Below, in pieces: positions 15,973 through 25,564 of a stretch of 64,000 bases of DNA. Origin of the DNA: an uncultured Clostridia bacterium. GTDB taxonomy: Bacteria > Bacillota > Clostridia > Christensenellales > Borkfalkiaceae. The stretch lies in the NCBI GenBank assembly GCA_944338165.1, contig CALVLN010000005.1:1-64000 (forward strand), read 5' to 3'. The notes under the pieces are model-generated. The model was not told where the DNA came from. It saw nothing but the letters and a program-made list of their open reading frames with translations, and searched no databases. How positions within the stretch are numbered: position 1 is the stretch's first letter; each line of letters starts with the position of its first letter. A program made the translations under genes and the position numbers.

Positions 15973-17481
15973 ATGGCGGAGCACATCATCGAACTTCAGG
16001 ACGTCACCAAATACTACGACGACAACCTCGTCATCGACCACGTCAGCTTTTACGTCAAGAAAGGCGAATTCATCACCTTTCTCGGCCCCTCGGGGTGCGG
16101 CAAGACGACGACGCTGCGCATGATCGCGGGCTTTGACCTGCCCACGAGCGGCAAGATCCTGCTCAACGGCAAGGACATCTCGCTCCTGCCGCCCAACAAG
16201 CGCCCCGTCAACACCGTCTTCCAGCGCTATGCGCTCTTCCCCCACTACAACGTGTTCGAGAACATCGCCTTCGGGCTGCGCAACAAGCGCGTCCGCAACA
16301 CCTACCGCAACGAACGCGGCGAGGAATACACCAAGACCGAGCGCCTCTCCAAAGCGGAGATCCGCCGGAAGGTGGAAAAGGCGCTCGCGCTCGTCGATCT
16401 GGAAGGCTTTGAAAAGCGCTCCATCGCCACCCTCTCGGGCGGGCAGCAGCAGCGCGTCGCCATCGCGCGTGCCATCGTCAACGAGCCGGAGATCCTGCTT
16501 TTGGACGAGCCGCTCGGCGCGCTCGACCTCAAGATGCGCAAGGAGATGCAGATCGAACTCAAAGAGATGCACCGCCGGCTCGGCATCACCTTCATCTACG
16601 TCACGCACGACCAGGAGGAAGCGCTGACCATGTCGGATACCATCGTGGTCATGGCGGACGGTGTGGTGCAGCAGATCGGCACGCCGACGGATATCTACAA
16701 CGAGCCCGCCAACACCTTTGTCGCCGACTTTATCGGCGAGAGCAACATCTTCAACGGCGTGGTGGTCGGCGAACGCAAAGTCCGCTTCTGCGGCAAGACG
16801 TTTCCCTGCGTGGACGATTTTGAGAAGAACGAACAGGTGGACGTCGTCGTCCGCCCCGAGGACGTGAAGATGTGCGCCCCCGCGGAGGGCACCCTCTCCG
16901 GCAAGGTCATCTCCGTCGTCTTCAAAGGCATCCATTACGAGATCACCGTGCAGGTGGGCAAATTCGAAGTCGTCGTTCAGAGCACGGAGAGCCGCGCCGT
17001 GGGCGAGACGATCGGCCTTTCCGTCGACCCCGAGGGCATCCACCTCATGAAGCGCAAATACACGAGCAACGTATTCAGCGGCGTCATCACCAAGCGCAAC
17101 ACCGTGGAATTTGCCGACGGCGAATTTGAATGCGACGTCACGCAGCTGTATCCCGGCAGCCACCTCGACGAAGAGGAATACCTCATCACGGCGGCGGGCG
17201 AGAAGATCGACCTCACGGGCACGGAAGTCAACGTGGAGATCGGCATCGACGACGTCTCCATCAGCGACGATCCCGACGAGGGCGGCACCACGGGCAACAT
17301 CATCTCCATCATCTACAAGGGCGACCATTACCGCCTCATCGTCCGCACGGACGGCGAAGAGGAGGAGGATTTCGTCCTCGGCACCGACGATCTGTGGAAC
17401 GAAAACGACCGCGTCTCCGTCATCGTGCCCAAAGATAAGATCCGCCTGACCCTGAAAAACACGGAGGGCAAGAGAAAATGA
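15973..17481 (+). CDS. potA: Polyamine ABC transporter ATPase PotA, extended
   Basis: ATP-binding subunit for spermidine/putrescine import. Walker A GPSGCGKTT at 38-46, signature LSGGQQQ at 154-160, Walker B LLLDEP at 175-180, switch His212. At 502 residues it is about 130 longer than usual PotA. The excess is a second copy of the C-terminal regulatory (TOBE-type) domain: residues 257-360 and 365-497 share the pattern SN(I/V)F(N/S)GV...G.(V/I)IS(V/I)..KG.HY. There is also a charged insert at about 104-128 in the helical subdomain. AAAGGAGA ribosome site; the stop overlaps potB by 4 bases. Confidence 0.93.
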   Translation: MAEHIIELQDVTKYYDDNLVIDHVSFYVKKGEFITFLGPSGCGKTTTLRMIAGFDLPTSGKILLNGKDISLLPPNKRPVNTVFQRYALFPHYNVFENIAFGLRNKRVRNTYRNERGEEYTKTERLSKAEIRRKVEKALALVDLEGFEKRSIATLSGGQQQRVAIARAIVNEPEILLLDEPLGALDLKMRKEMQIELKEMHRRLGITFIYVTHDQEEALTMSDTIVVMADGVVQQIGTPTDIYNEPANTFVADFIGESNIFNGVVVGERKVRFCGKTFPCVDDFEKNEQVDVVVRPEDVKMCAPAEGTLSGKVISVVFKGIHYEITVQVGKFEVVVQSTESRAVGETIGLSVDPEGIHLMKRKYTSNVFSGVITKRNTVEFADGEFECDVTQLYPGSHLDEEEYLITAAGEKIDLTGTEVNVEIGIDDVSISDDPDEGGTTGNIISIIYKGDHYRLIVRTDGEEEEDFVLGTDDLWNENDRVSVIVPKDKIRLTLKNTEGKRK

Positions 17482-18269
17482 CCCGCCTTCGCTTCACGCG
17501 GAAGTCGTTGGGCATCCCCTATGCGGTCTTCCTGCTCTTTTTCGTCATCCTGCCCATGCTCGTGATCGTCTTTTACGCCTTCACGGACAAGCAGATGCAC
17601 GTCTCCTTCGGCAATTTCATCCAGTTCTTTTCCGACCCCACCAAGCTGAGCACCATCGTCTATTCGCTGGTCATCGCGCTCATCACCACGGCGGTATGCC
17701 TCCTCATCGCCTACCCCGTCGCCTATATCCTGGCGCGGAGCAAGATGAAGCGGAAATTCGTCATCCTGCTGCTCTTTGTGACGCCCATGTGGATCAACTT
17801 CGTGCTGCGCGTCAACGCCATCCGCGAGCTCCTGAACTGGATGGGACTTCTGGGCGAAGCCAACTATTTCAACACCATTTTCGGTATGGTGTACGACTTT
17901 CTGCCCTTTATGATCCTCCCCCTCTACACGACGCTTCTGAAGATCGACGAAAGCCTGTTTGAAGCGAGCGCCGACCTCGGCGCCGGGGGATTCACCACCT
18001 TCACGCGCATCACGCTGCCCCTCTCCATGCCGGGCGTCGCGAGCGGCATCACCATGGTGTTCCTGCCTTCCATGACCAATTACGTCGTCTCCGACATGCT
18101 GGGCAATTCCAAGGTCACCATCATCGGCAAATTTATCTACGAATACTTCGGCACCAACTGGCACATGGGCTCGATGGTCGCGCTCATCCTGCTCGTCGTG
18201 GTATTCCTCTCCACCTGGCTGACGGGCGGATTCAGGGAAGACGAAACGGTAAGGGGGGCAAACCTGTGA
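17478..18269 (+). CDS. potB: Polyamine ABC permease PotB
   Basis: Membrane permease of the spermidine/putrescine importer. 263 residues with about six helices and the EASADLGAGGFTTFTRITLPLSMPG coupling loop (EAA motif) that contacts PotA. ATG overlaps the potA stop and its own stop overlaps potC, so the operon is tightly coupled. Confidence 0.93.
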   Translation: MTRLRFTRKSLGIPYAVFLLFFVILPMLVIVFYAFTDKQMHVSFGNFIQFFSDPTKLSTIVYSLVIALITTAVCLLIAYPVAYILARSKMKRKFVILLLFVTPMWINFVLRVNAIRELLNWMGLLGEANYFNTIFGMVYDFLPFMILPLYTTLLKIDESLFEASADLGAGGFTTFTRITLPLSMPGVASGITMVFLPSMTNYVVSDMLGNSKVTIIGKFIYEYFGTNWHMGSMVALILLVVVFLSTWLTGGFREDETVRGANL

Positions 18270-19084
18270 ACAGAAAAACGCTTGCCTTCAACTGCATGAA
18301 GGCCGCCTTCATCGGCATCGTACTTTTGCTTCTGTACGCCCCCATCCTGCTGCTCGCCGTCTACAGCTTCATCGGCACGGACGTCATCGGCACGGGCGGG
18401 AGCTTCTCACTCGAACACTACGCCAAGCTCTTCACCGACGAGCAGGTGCTGACGATGATCGGCAACACCGTGGGGCTCGCCTTTGCTGCGGCGGCGCTCT
18501 CCACCGTCCTCGGGACGCTGGGCGCGCTCGGCATGTATTACAGCAAGCGCCGCGTGCGCGCGGCGATGGGCGCCGTCTCCCGCATCCCCATCATCAACGC
18601 GGAGATCGTCACCGCGCTCTCCCTCGCCATCATGTTCGTCGCCTTCGGGCTGCCGAAGTCCTACTTCACGCTGCTCATGGGGCATATGGTCATCTGCACC
18701 CCCTTCGTGGTGCTCTCCGTCATGCCAAAGCTCAAACAGATGGACAATTCGCTCTACGAAGCGGCGCTCGATCTGGGCGCAAGCCCCGCCGCCGCGCTCT
18801 TCAAGGTGGTCCTGCCGCAGATCATCCCCGGCATCATCTCCGGCTTCATGCTGGCGATCACCCTCTCGCTCGACGATTACATCGTCACCGTCTATACGCG
18901 CCCGTCGGGATTTGACACCATCTCCACCTACGTCTTCAACGCCACCATCCGCGGCAACGCGCATACGGCGGAGACGCTCTCCTCCTTCTGGGCGCTGACG
19001 ACCATCATCTTCGTCATCATCCTGCTCGTCGTCATCACCGCCAACCTCGCGGGGCGCAAGCAGAAAAAGGAGGTGCGCGCATGA
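18266..19084 (+). CDS. potC: Polyamine ABC permease PotC
   Basis: Second permease of the importer. 272 residues, about six helices, EAA loop EAALDLGASPAAALFKVVLPQIIPG. It begins inside the end of potB; the internal ribosome site is GTAAGGGGGG. GTG at 18266 appears to be the start (NRKTLAFNCMKAAF). Confidence 0.92.
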   Translation: MNRKTLAFNCMKAAFIGIVLLLLYAPILLLAVYSFIGTDVIGTGGSFSLEHYAKLFTDEQVLTMIGNTVGLAFAAAALSTVLGTLGALGMYYSKRRVRAAMGAVSRIPIINAEIVTALSLAIMFVAFGLPKSYFTLLMGHMVICTPFVVLSVMPKLKQMDNSLYEAALDLGASPAAALFKVVLPQIIPGIISGFMLAITLSLDDYIVTVYTRPSGFDTISTYVFNATIRGNAHTAETLSSFWALTTIIFVIILLVVITANLAGRKQKKEVRA

Positions 19085-20640
19085 ACAAGAAACGCTTTGG
19101 CGCATTGCTGCTCTCTGCGCTGACGCTGCTGCCCACCCTGCTCTTTGCGGCGGGATGCGGCGGCGAGCAGACCGTCGTGCTGCGCGTCTTCAACTGGGAA
19201 GAGTACATCGACGAGGGCGGCGAGGATTCCTGGGACGGCACCGAGGATGCCCCTGCCATGATCGAGCGCTTCGAAACGTGGTACGAGGACGTCTACGGCA
19301 CCCCCATCCGCGTCGAATACTCCACCTTCGGCACCAACGAGGACATGTACAACCAGCTGCAGCTGGGCGATACGTACGACCTTCTCTGCCCCTCCGAATA
19401 CATGATCATGAAGCTGGCGGCGGAGGGATATCTGCAGCCGTACGAGGAGAGCTTCTTCGACGCGAGCCGCGAAGAAAATTACTACATCCGCTCCGTCTCC
19501 CCCTTCATCCGCGAGATGTTTGAAAGCAACCGCATCAACAAGGCGGACGAGAGCGACGACGCCACCTGGGCGGACTACGCGGCGGGATACATGTGGGGCG
19601 TGACGGGGTTCACCTACAACCCCGAATACGTCGAGCTTGCAGAACTGTCGGAGCTCGGCTGGGACATCATGCGCGCGCCGCAATATCATAATAAGGTGAC
19701 GACCAAGGACAACGTCCGCGACTCCTATTTCGTCGCGCTCGCCATCTGCTACCGCGACGAGATCGAGGCCCTCGACAAAACTTCTCCCGATTACAACCAA
19801 AAGCTGACGGAGATCATGAACCGCACCGACGATGAGACCATCGCCAAAGTGGAAGCCATCATGCACGAGATGGACGAGAACATTTACGGCTACGAGACGG
19901 ACACCGGCAAGGCGGACATCGTCAGCGGCAGGATCTGGCTCAACTTTGCCTGGAGCGGCGACGCGGTATACGCCATGGATCTCGCCGAAGCGGGCGAGGA
20001 CGAAGAAGGAAACGAGACGGACAGCACCCTCTTAAACTTCTTTATCCCCGAAGAGTGCGCCAACCTGTGGTTCGACGGCTGGGTAATGCCCAAGGGCGCC
20101 AACACGCAGGCGGCGCAGGCGTTCGTCAACTTCCTCTCCATGCCGGAAAACGCCGTGCGCAATATGTATTACATCGGCTATTCGGGCGTCATCGCCGGCG
20201 AAGAGGTGCTCGATTACGTCAAGGAATGCTACGAGATCGACCCCGCCGATTACGAGAGCGATGAAGAATACGTCTCCTACGACCTCTCCTATTTCTTCGG
20301 CGATACGGTGGAGGCGGGCAGCGCCGTCTTCCTCGCCGACCGCGAACAGGCGGAGCATCGGCAGCTGCAGGCGCACTACCCCACGCAGGAAACGACCGCG
20401 CGCTGCGCCGTCATGGACTATTACGGCGAGGAAGCCAACGAAGCCATCAACGAACTGTGGTCGCGCATCAAGAGCGAGACGCTCGACGCCTGGGCGATCG
20501 CCGTCATCTGCGTCGGCGCTGTGCTCGTCGTGGCGGCAGTGCTGCTGCTCAAGTTCGGCAGCAAGATTGATTTCTTCCGCCTGCCGCCCAAAAAGGGCTA
20601 TAAGCTCGTCGGGCAAGAATCTGTCCGCCAGGACAAATAA
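19081..20640 (+). CDS. potD: Polyamine-binding protein PotD, doubly anchored
   Basis: Extracytoplasmic substrate-binding lipoprotein of the importer. The signal peptide ends in the lipobox LFAAGC with Cys26; the mature part begins VLRVFNWEEYID, typical of PotD/PotF. It is 519 residues instead of about 350. The extra part includes acidic inserts and a C-terminal membrane helix at about 470-491 followed by a basic tail (KFGSK...) that should lie in the cytoplasm. It would therefore be fixed to the membrane at both ends. The call is firm from family and operon position; the C-terminal anchor is unusual. Confidence 0.9.
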   Translation: MNKKRFGALLLSALTLLPTLLFAAGCGGEQTVVLRVFNWEEYIDEGGEDSWDGTEDAPAMIERFETWYEDVYGTPIRVEYSTFGTNEDMYNQLQLGDTYDLLCPSEYMIMKLAAEGYLQPYEESFFDASREENYYIRSVSPFIREMFESNRINKADESDDATWADYAAGYMWGVTGFTYNPEYVELAELSELGWDIMRAPQYHNKVTTKDNVRDSYFVALAICYRDEIEALDKTSPDYNQKLTEIMNRTDDETIAKVEAIMHEMDENIYGYETDTGKADIVSGRIWLNFAWSGDAVYAMDLAEAGEDEEGNETDSTLLNFFIPEECANLWFDGWVMPKGANTQAAQAFVNFLSMPENAVRNMYYIGYSGVIAGEEVLDYVKECYEIDPADYESDEEYVSYDLSYFFGDTVEAGSAVFLADREQAEHRQLQAHYPTQETTARCAVMDYYGEEANEAINELWSRIKSETLDAWAIAVICVGAVLVVAAVLLLKFGSKIDFFRLPPKKGYKLVGQESVRQDK

Positions 20641-20646
20641 GCGAAA

Positions 20647-20672
20647 ACGGACGCCGCCGCGTCCGTTTTTTT
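20647..20672 (+). terminator. Terminator of potABCD
   Basis: ACGGACGC (20647-20654), 4-base loop, GCGTCCGT (20659-20666), then T7. Confidence 0.92.
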
Positions 20673-20683
20673 GCGCCTCCGCA

Positions 20684-20712
20684 TTGACAAATGCCGCACG
20701 ATGCGCTATACT
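20684..20712 (+). promoter_or_regulatory. Promoter of the membrane-protein gene
   Basis: TTGACA (20684-20689), 17-bp spacer, TATACT (20707-20712), 12 bases past the pot terminator. Confidence 0.9.
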
Positions 20713-20741
20713 GTAATTATATTTTATGACAAAGGTGATTT

Positions 20742-21542
20742 ATGGATGACATCATCGCGCGGCGGCAATTCGACCCGCTGTATATCTGGCTGGATATCGC
20801 CTTCCTCGTCCTTCTGATCTCGGCGCTGCTGTGGAAGAAAAAGTACATGACGGTCCTCGTCGGGATCTTCTTCGGCATCGTCTATTTCGCCGTCGATTAC
20901 GGGCTGTTCCATCTCGTCTTCCACGCGCGCTCCATCACGGGAGGAGACCTCTTCTGGGTGCTCCTGTGGATGTCGATGAGCTACGGATTTACCAATTTTG
21001 CGTGGATCTGGCTGTGGCTCTCCAAGGACAAACACCTGCTGGAGTGGTCGCTCGCCATCCTCTTCTGGTGGCTGTGCTGCCCCATGCTCGCCGCGACCTT
21101 CGGCGGCGGCGGGGAGCCCGTCGTCATCCAGCGCACCACGGGGTCCTATCACGGCTGGATGGCGCTCATCCTCTTTGTGGGATACGTCGCCGTCATCGGC
21201 TGGAATCTCTTCCAAAAAGAGAAGACGCTCCGCGTCAACATCCTTTGGATCCTGGCGATCGGCATCCTCGTGCAGTTCGGCTGGGAAGCAGGGCTGCTCC
21301 TGGGCGGCATCCGCAGCGCAGGCTTTGAACAGTTCTCGGACAAGATCTTAACGCTCGTCACCAACTCGCTGCTCGAGACCAACCTCGGCATGCCGTACAT
21401 CTACCTCATCTTCCTCGCCTATTCCGCCAAATTTACGGAAACGCTCGAACGCAGAAAACAGCCGCTGACCCTGTTGGAGCGCCTGCGGGAAAACAACGCG
21501 GAGCGCGTGAAAAGCGAGGAATGCAGCGAATACCTCGCCTGA
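20742..21542 (+). CDS. Multi-pass membrane protein of unknown function
   Basis: I do not recognise the family. 266 residues with six to seven predicted membrane helices (roughly 15-31, 36-56, 66-88, 98-118, 136-156, 168-188, 210-230), several rich in Trp, and a short loop with GGGGEP after helix 4. The C-terminal 40 residues are charged and cytoplasmic (LERRKQPLTLLERLREN). It has its own consensus promoter, an AAAGGTG ribosome site and a strong terminator, so it is a free-standing single gene and not part of the pot operon. Confidence 0.85.
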   Translation: MDDIIARRQFDPLYIWLDIAFLVLLISALLWKKKYMTVLVGIFFGIVYFAVDYGLFHLVFHARSITGGDLFWVLLWMSMSYGFTNFAWIWLWLSKDKHLLEWSLAILFWWLCCPMLAATFGGGGEPVVIQRTTGSYHGWMALILFVGYVAVIGWNLFQKEKTLRVNILWILAIGILVQFGWEAGLLLGGIRSAGFEQFSDKILTLVTNSLLETNLGMPYIYLIFLAYSAKFTETLERRKQPLTLLERLRENNAERVKSEECSEYLA

Positions 21543-21552
21543 GACAAGCAAA

Positions 21553-21580
21553 AAGGAAGCCGCACGGCTTCCTTTTTTTC
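21553..21580. terminator. Bidirectional terminator
   Basis: AAGGAAGCCG / CGGCTTCCTT with a two-base loop, flanked by A5 on the left and T7 on the right. It serves the membrane-protein gene (+) and the converging ynbB-like gene (-). Confidence 0.9.
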
Positions 21581-22808
21581 ATGCCTTGATGTATTTTGAG
21601 AGGATGTATCGGACGGCGATCTTGCAATGCTCGTACGTGAGACCGCCCTGAAAATAGGCGGTGTACGGCGCGCGGATGGGCGCATCGGCGGAAAGTTCGA
21701 TGGACGCTCCCTGCACGAAACACCCCGCCGCCATGATGACTTTGCAATCGTATCCGGGCATATCCCACGCTTCGAGGTGCACGAAACTGTCGACGGGCGA
21801 ACAATCCTGCACCGATTGGATGAAGTCGCACAATTCCGTTTCCGTGGAAAAGCGCACGGCGCGCGTGATGTCCGCGGGGAGTTTATGCGAATCGGGGAAA
21901 TTTTCGCAGCCGAGATCTTCCAGGCATCTGCCGATGAGCAGCCCTCCCTTGAGCGCCTGCGCCACCACGTGCGGCGCCAGGAAAAATCCCTGATAGAACT
22001 GCTGATATCCGTAGGCATAGGAGCCGATCTCCCCGCCCACGGAAGGCGCGGTGAGGCGGCACTCGCACAGGGAAATATACTTCTCCTTCCCCGCGATGTA
22101 GCCGCCCGTCGGGGCGAGCCCGCCCCCGGGATTCTTGATCAGAGACCCCACGATGAGGTCGGCGCCGACCTGCGTCGGCTCCTCTTTCTCCACAAATTCC
22201 CCGTAGCAGTTGTCCACGAAGATACAGCCCGAAAACCCCGCATCGCGCACGAGACGGCACATATCGCCGATCTCCGCCACGCTGAACGCGTCGCGCAGCT
22301 CATATCCGCGCGAACGCTGGATGTAGACCATATCGCACCGCCCCGCACGAAGCGCGGCGCGGACGGCCAATGCGTCGCACTTGCCCTCCGGGGTCAGAGG
22401 AACGACGTCAAACGCGACGCCGAACTCCGCAAGCGAACCGTTCCCCTCGCCCCGGATGACGCCGCGGATGGTATCGTACGGCATGCCCGTGATGCACAAA
22501 ACGCGCATTCCCGGACGCAGCACGCCGAACAGCGCCACGGTAAGCGCGTGCGTGCCGCTTAAAAGGGACGGCGAGACGATGGCGCGCTCGGCGCCGAATG
22601 CCCGCGCATATACCCTTCCCAAAACGTCGCGCCCTTCGTCCCCATAGCCGTAACCGGTGGACGGCAGGAAATGGCGGAGCGCGATGCGCTCCTCGCGAAA
22701 GGCGGAAAGCACCTTCTCCTGGTTGAAAAGCGCGATCTCGTCGATTTGTTCAAACAGCGGCAGGAGCGCCCGCTCCGCCGCTTTGATGCATTCGTCAATG
22801 CTGTTCAT
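21579..22808 (-). CDS. PLP-dependent lyase, aluminium-resistance family
   Basis: 409 residues of the methionine gamma-lyase/aluminium-resistance family (COG4100; B. subtilis ynbB is the usual example). PLP enzyme fold I with the likely Schiff-base Lys in GSLIKNPGGG and the phosphate-side GTHAL block. The in vivo substrate is unclear. It overlaps the end of miaA by 14 bases; in Bacillus ynbB lies in the miaA-hfq neighbourhood, but no hfq is present here. It is the last gene of the sir2-miaB-mutSL-miaA run. Confidence 0.88.
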   Translation of the reverse strand: MNSIDECIKAAERALLPLFEQIDEIALFNQEKVLSAFREERIALRHFLPSTGYGYGDEGRDVLGRVYARAFGAERAIVSPSLLSGTHALTVALFGVLRPGMRVLCITGMPYDTIRGVIRGEGNGSLAEFGVAFDVVPLTPEGKCDALAVRAALRAGRCDMVYIQRSRGYELRDAFSVAEIGDMCRLVRDAGFSGCIFVDNCYGEFVEKEEPTQVGADLIVGSLIKNPGGGLAPTGGYIAGKEKYISLCECRLTAPSVGGEIGSYAYGYQQFYQGFFLAPHVVAQALKGGLLIGRCLEDLGCENFPDSHKLPADITRAVRFSTETELCDFIQSVQDCSPVDSFVHLEAWDMPGYDCKVIMAAGCFVQGASIELSADAPIRAPYTAYFQGGLTYEHCKIAVRYILSKYIKA

Positions 22809-23706
22809 ATTCTTCGATCACCTCATCCGCCGCTTTTTCGGCGCTTTGCGGCGCAAGCAGGCGTAAATTTGCAAATTTTTTGAAAAACGTAAGCTGCCGT
22901 TTGGCATAATTGCGTGTGTTTTTCTTTATTATGTCAGACATAGTACTCTGCATATATCCGTTTTTTAGCCCTTCAACGACTTCTTTGTAGCCGATCCCCT
23001 GCATGCACTGCGCGTCTTCCGCCACGCCGCGCGCCAGGAGCCCCTTTACCTCTTCCACCAGCCCCGCGCGCATCATCGCATCGACGCGCGCGTCGATGCG
23101 GGCATACAGCTGCCCGCGCGGAAATGCGAACGCGACGGCGGAAAAATCGTAGCGCGGCGTCAGCGCGTCATGCTGTTCGGACTTCCGCTTGCCCGTGAGC
23201 GCATAGATCTCCAGGGCGCGGATGACGCGCCTGACGTCGTTTTCGTGCAGCGTCTCCGCACTTTCGGGGTCGACTTCGCGCAGCATCTCGTGCAGATATG
23301 CCTTCCCCTTCTCCTCCGCAACCGCCTCGAGACGGGCGCGGAGCGCGGCGTCCGCGGGCGCGCCGCCCAGCGTACGCTCGTATAAGAGCGCGTTGAGATA
23401 AAACCCCGTCCCGCCGCAGAGGACGGGGAGCTTCCCGCGCGCCAGAATATCCTCGACGATCGGGCGGGCGAGGCGTTCGTAATCGCTAACGGAAAACCGC
23501 TCGGTCGGCTCCGCCACGTCGATCATATGATGCGGGACGCCGCCCATCTCCTCTTTGGTCGGCTTTGCCGTGCCGATGGTAAGGCCGCGGTACACGAGCA
23601 GCGCGTCGGCGGAGACGACTTCGCCGTTCAGCCGCTTTGCGCATTCGACGGCGAGCGCCGTCTTTCCCGTGGCGGTCGCGCCGCAGACGACGAGCAGTTT
23701 TTTCAT
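22795..23706 (-). CDS. miaA: tRNA dimethylallyltransferase MiaA
   Basis: Adds the dimethylallyl group to A37 of tRNAs reading UNN codons. 303 residues, P-loop GATATGKTALA at the N-terminus, then the DALLVYRGLTIGTAKP block and the DAMMRAGLVEEVK region. MiaB, which thiomethylates the same base, is encoded 5 kb upstream in the same run. Only one base separates it from mutL. Confidence 0.96.
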   Translation of the reverse strand: MKKLLVVCGATATGKTALAVECAKRLNGEVVSADALLVYRGLTIGTAKPTKEEMGGVPHHMIDVAEPTERFSVSDYERLARPIVEDILARGKLPVLCGGTGFYLNALLYERTLGGAPADAALRARLEAVAEEKGKAYLHEMLREVDPESAETLHENDVRRVIRALEIYALTGKRKSEQHDALTPRYDFSAVAFAFPRGQLYARIDARVDAMMRAGLVEEVKGLLARGVAEDAQCMQGIGYKEVVEGLKNGYMQSTMSDIIKKNTRNYAKRQLTFFKKFANLRLLAPQSAEKAADEVIEEYEQH

Positions 23707-23707
23707 C

Positions 23708-25564
23708 TCACACGATCCTTTTGAAGAGTTTTTCGATCTCCGCCCGCGCGATCCGGACGGCGACCGGCCGCCCGTGCGGGCATTTGAGCGTCATATCCCC
23801 CTGCATGGCGCGGATGAGCGAGCGCACCTCGCCGTCCGTGAGCGCCTCGCCCCCTTTGACCGCCGCCTTGCAGGCAGCCGTCGCCAGCTTATCCTTGAGA
23901 AGGTCGGGCAGGCGGATGCCGCGCAGCGTCTCCATAGAGGCGAGCACTTCGCCGAAAAATTCCTCCAGGCGGATGTCCCTGAGGTCGGCGGGAACGGCGG
24001 AAATTTTCAAACTGTTGCCGCCGAACGGCTCCGCCTCAAAGCCGAGCTCGCGCAGAAGCTGCAGATTCTTTTCCAGAAAGGCAAATTCCTGCGCGTTGAC
24101 GTTGAGCAGATACGGCACGAGCATGGGCTGCGAGCAGACCGTCCGCGCCTCGCACTTTGCGCGCAGGCGGTCGTAGATGAGCCGCTCGTGCGCCGCGTGC
24201 TGGTCGATGAGATAGACGGTGTCCCCCAGCTCGTAACAGAGATACGTGCGGAAGATCTCCCCCTTATAGACGAGAAGGTCCGCGTCGATCTTGTCCTGCC
24301 TGGCCTTGTTCTCCCGTTCGAGCAAAAAGCGGCGGTTTTCCTCAAAGACGTCCTCACGCGGGGCAGGGGCAGCCGGCGCATGCACCTCAAGCTCGTTGCG
24401 CTCCTCGCGGAAGGGACGCGGGACCGGCGTGCGCCCGCCGAGGGGCGGAACGTCGAAAGAAAGCTGTTTTTTTGCCTGCTCGTAGCTCATTTGTGCCGGC
24501 GCGGGCGCGGCGGGCGCCGCTGCGGCCGCAGGCGCGGCTTCCCCTTTTCTCCCGTCCGCCGGTACGAGATATTCGAGCGCGCGGGCATTGCCGTCGAGGA
24601 TGGCGGAAACGACGGAGTACACGCAGCCGTAGATGACCTGGTTTTCCGCGAAGCGCACGTCCGCCTTATTGGGATGCACGTTGACGTCCACCACCTCGGG
24701 CGGGACCTCGAGAAAGAGCACGAAAAAGGGATACTGCCGCTTCATGAGATACGCCCCGTAGGCGTTGGAAACGGCGGCGGAGACCGTCTGGTTGACGACG
24801 TACCGCCCGTTGACGAACAGGCTCTGATAGCTGCGGTTGGGCTTGGAAAACTCGGGCGCGCCCAGAAACCCGTGCAGGCGGATGCCGTTCTTTTCCGCGT
24901 CGAATTCGTACGTCTTGTTCAAAACGTCCGCGCCGTAGACGACGGCGAGCGCCGAGCGCAGCCCGTCGCCGAAGGAGCGGTATTTCACCTTGCCGTTCGC
25001 CGTATAGGTAAATGAGACTTCGGGGCGGGAAAGCAGGAACCTCGAGAGCATATTCGCGATGTCCGCATCCTCCTGCGCGTCGGATTTTAAAAATTTTCTG
25101 CGGGCGGGCGTGTTGAAGAAGAGATCTTCGACGAGCGCGCAGGTCCCGTCCGCCCCGCCGTCGCGGGTAAGTTCCCCCAGCGCGCCCCCTTCGGAACGGA
25201 GCGAATACGCCTCGCCGTCCTTGGTTTTGGAGGTGAGCTTCATGCGGGAAACGGCGGCTATGGAAGCGATCGCCTCGCCGCGGAAGCCGAGCGTGCGGAT
25301 GCGCTCCAGATCCTCCGCGCGGGAAAGTTTGCTGGTCGCATGCGGCAGATAGGCAAGGCGCAGCTCGTCTTTGGGGATGCCGCAGCCGTTGTCCGTCACG
25401 CGGATGAGGCGCTTGCCGCCCCCTTCCGTCTCCACGCCGATCTCCGTCGCGCCCGCGTCGAGCGCGTTCTCCACCAGCTCCTTGACGACGGAATACGGCC
25501 TGTCGACGACCTCTCCCGCCGCGATCTTGTTGAATACGTCCGCAGAAAGCACATGGATGCTCAT
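23708..25564 (-). CDS. mutL: DNA mismatch repair protein MutL
   Basis: ATPase and nicking endonuclease of mismatch repair. 618 residues from ATG 25564, which overlaps the mutS stop. GHKL ATPase motifs: ENALDAGAT, DNGCGI, TLGFRGEAIASI. The C-terminal endonuclease site is present as DQHAAHERLIYD, ACKAAVK and CPHGRP, which fits organisms without MutH. In the first motif the last acidic residue is Asp instead of the usual Glu. A Pro/Ala-rich linker separates the domains. Confidence 0.95.
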   Translation of the reverse strand: MSIHVLSADVFNKIAAGEVVDRPYSVVKELVENALDAGATEIGVETEGGGKRLIRVTDNGCGIPKDELRLAYLPHATSKLSRAEDLERIRTLGFRGEAIASIAAVSRMKLTSKTKDGEAYSLRSEGGALGELTRDGGADGTCALVEDLFFNTPARRKFLKSDAQEDADIANMLSRFLLSRPEVSFTYTANGKVKYRSFGDGLRSALAVVYGADVLNKTYEFDAEKNGIRLHGFLGAPEFSKPNRSYQSLFVNGRYVVNQTVSAAVSNAYGAYLMKRQYPFFVLFLEVPPEVVDVNVHPNKADVRFAENQVIYGCVYSVVSAILDGNARALEYLVPADGRKGEAAPAAAAAPAAPAPAQMSYEQAKKQLSFDVPPLGGRTPVPRPFREERNELEVHAPAAPAPREDVFEENRRFLLERENKARQDKIDADLLVYKGEIFRTYLCYELGDTVYLIDQHAAHERLIYDRLRAKCEARTVCSQPMLVPYLLNVNAQEFAFLEKNLQLLRELGFEAEPFGGNSLKISAVPADLRDIRLEEFFGEVLASMETLRGIRLPDLLKDKLATAACKAAVKGGEALTDGEVRSLIRAMQGDMTLKCPHGRPVAVRIARAEIEKLFKRIV

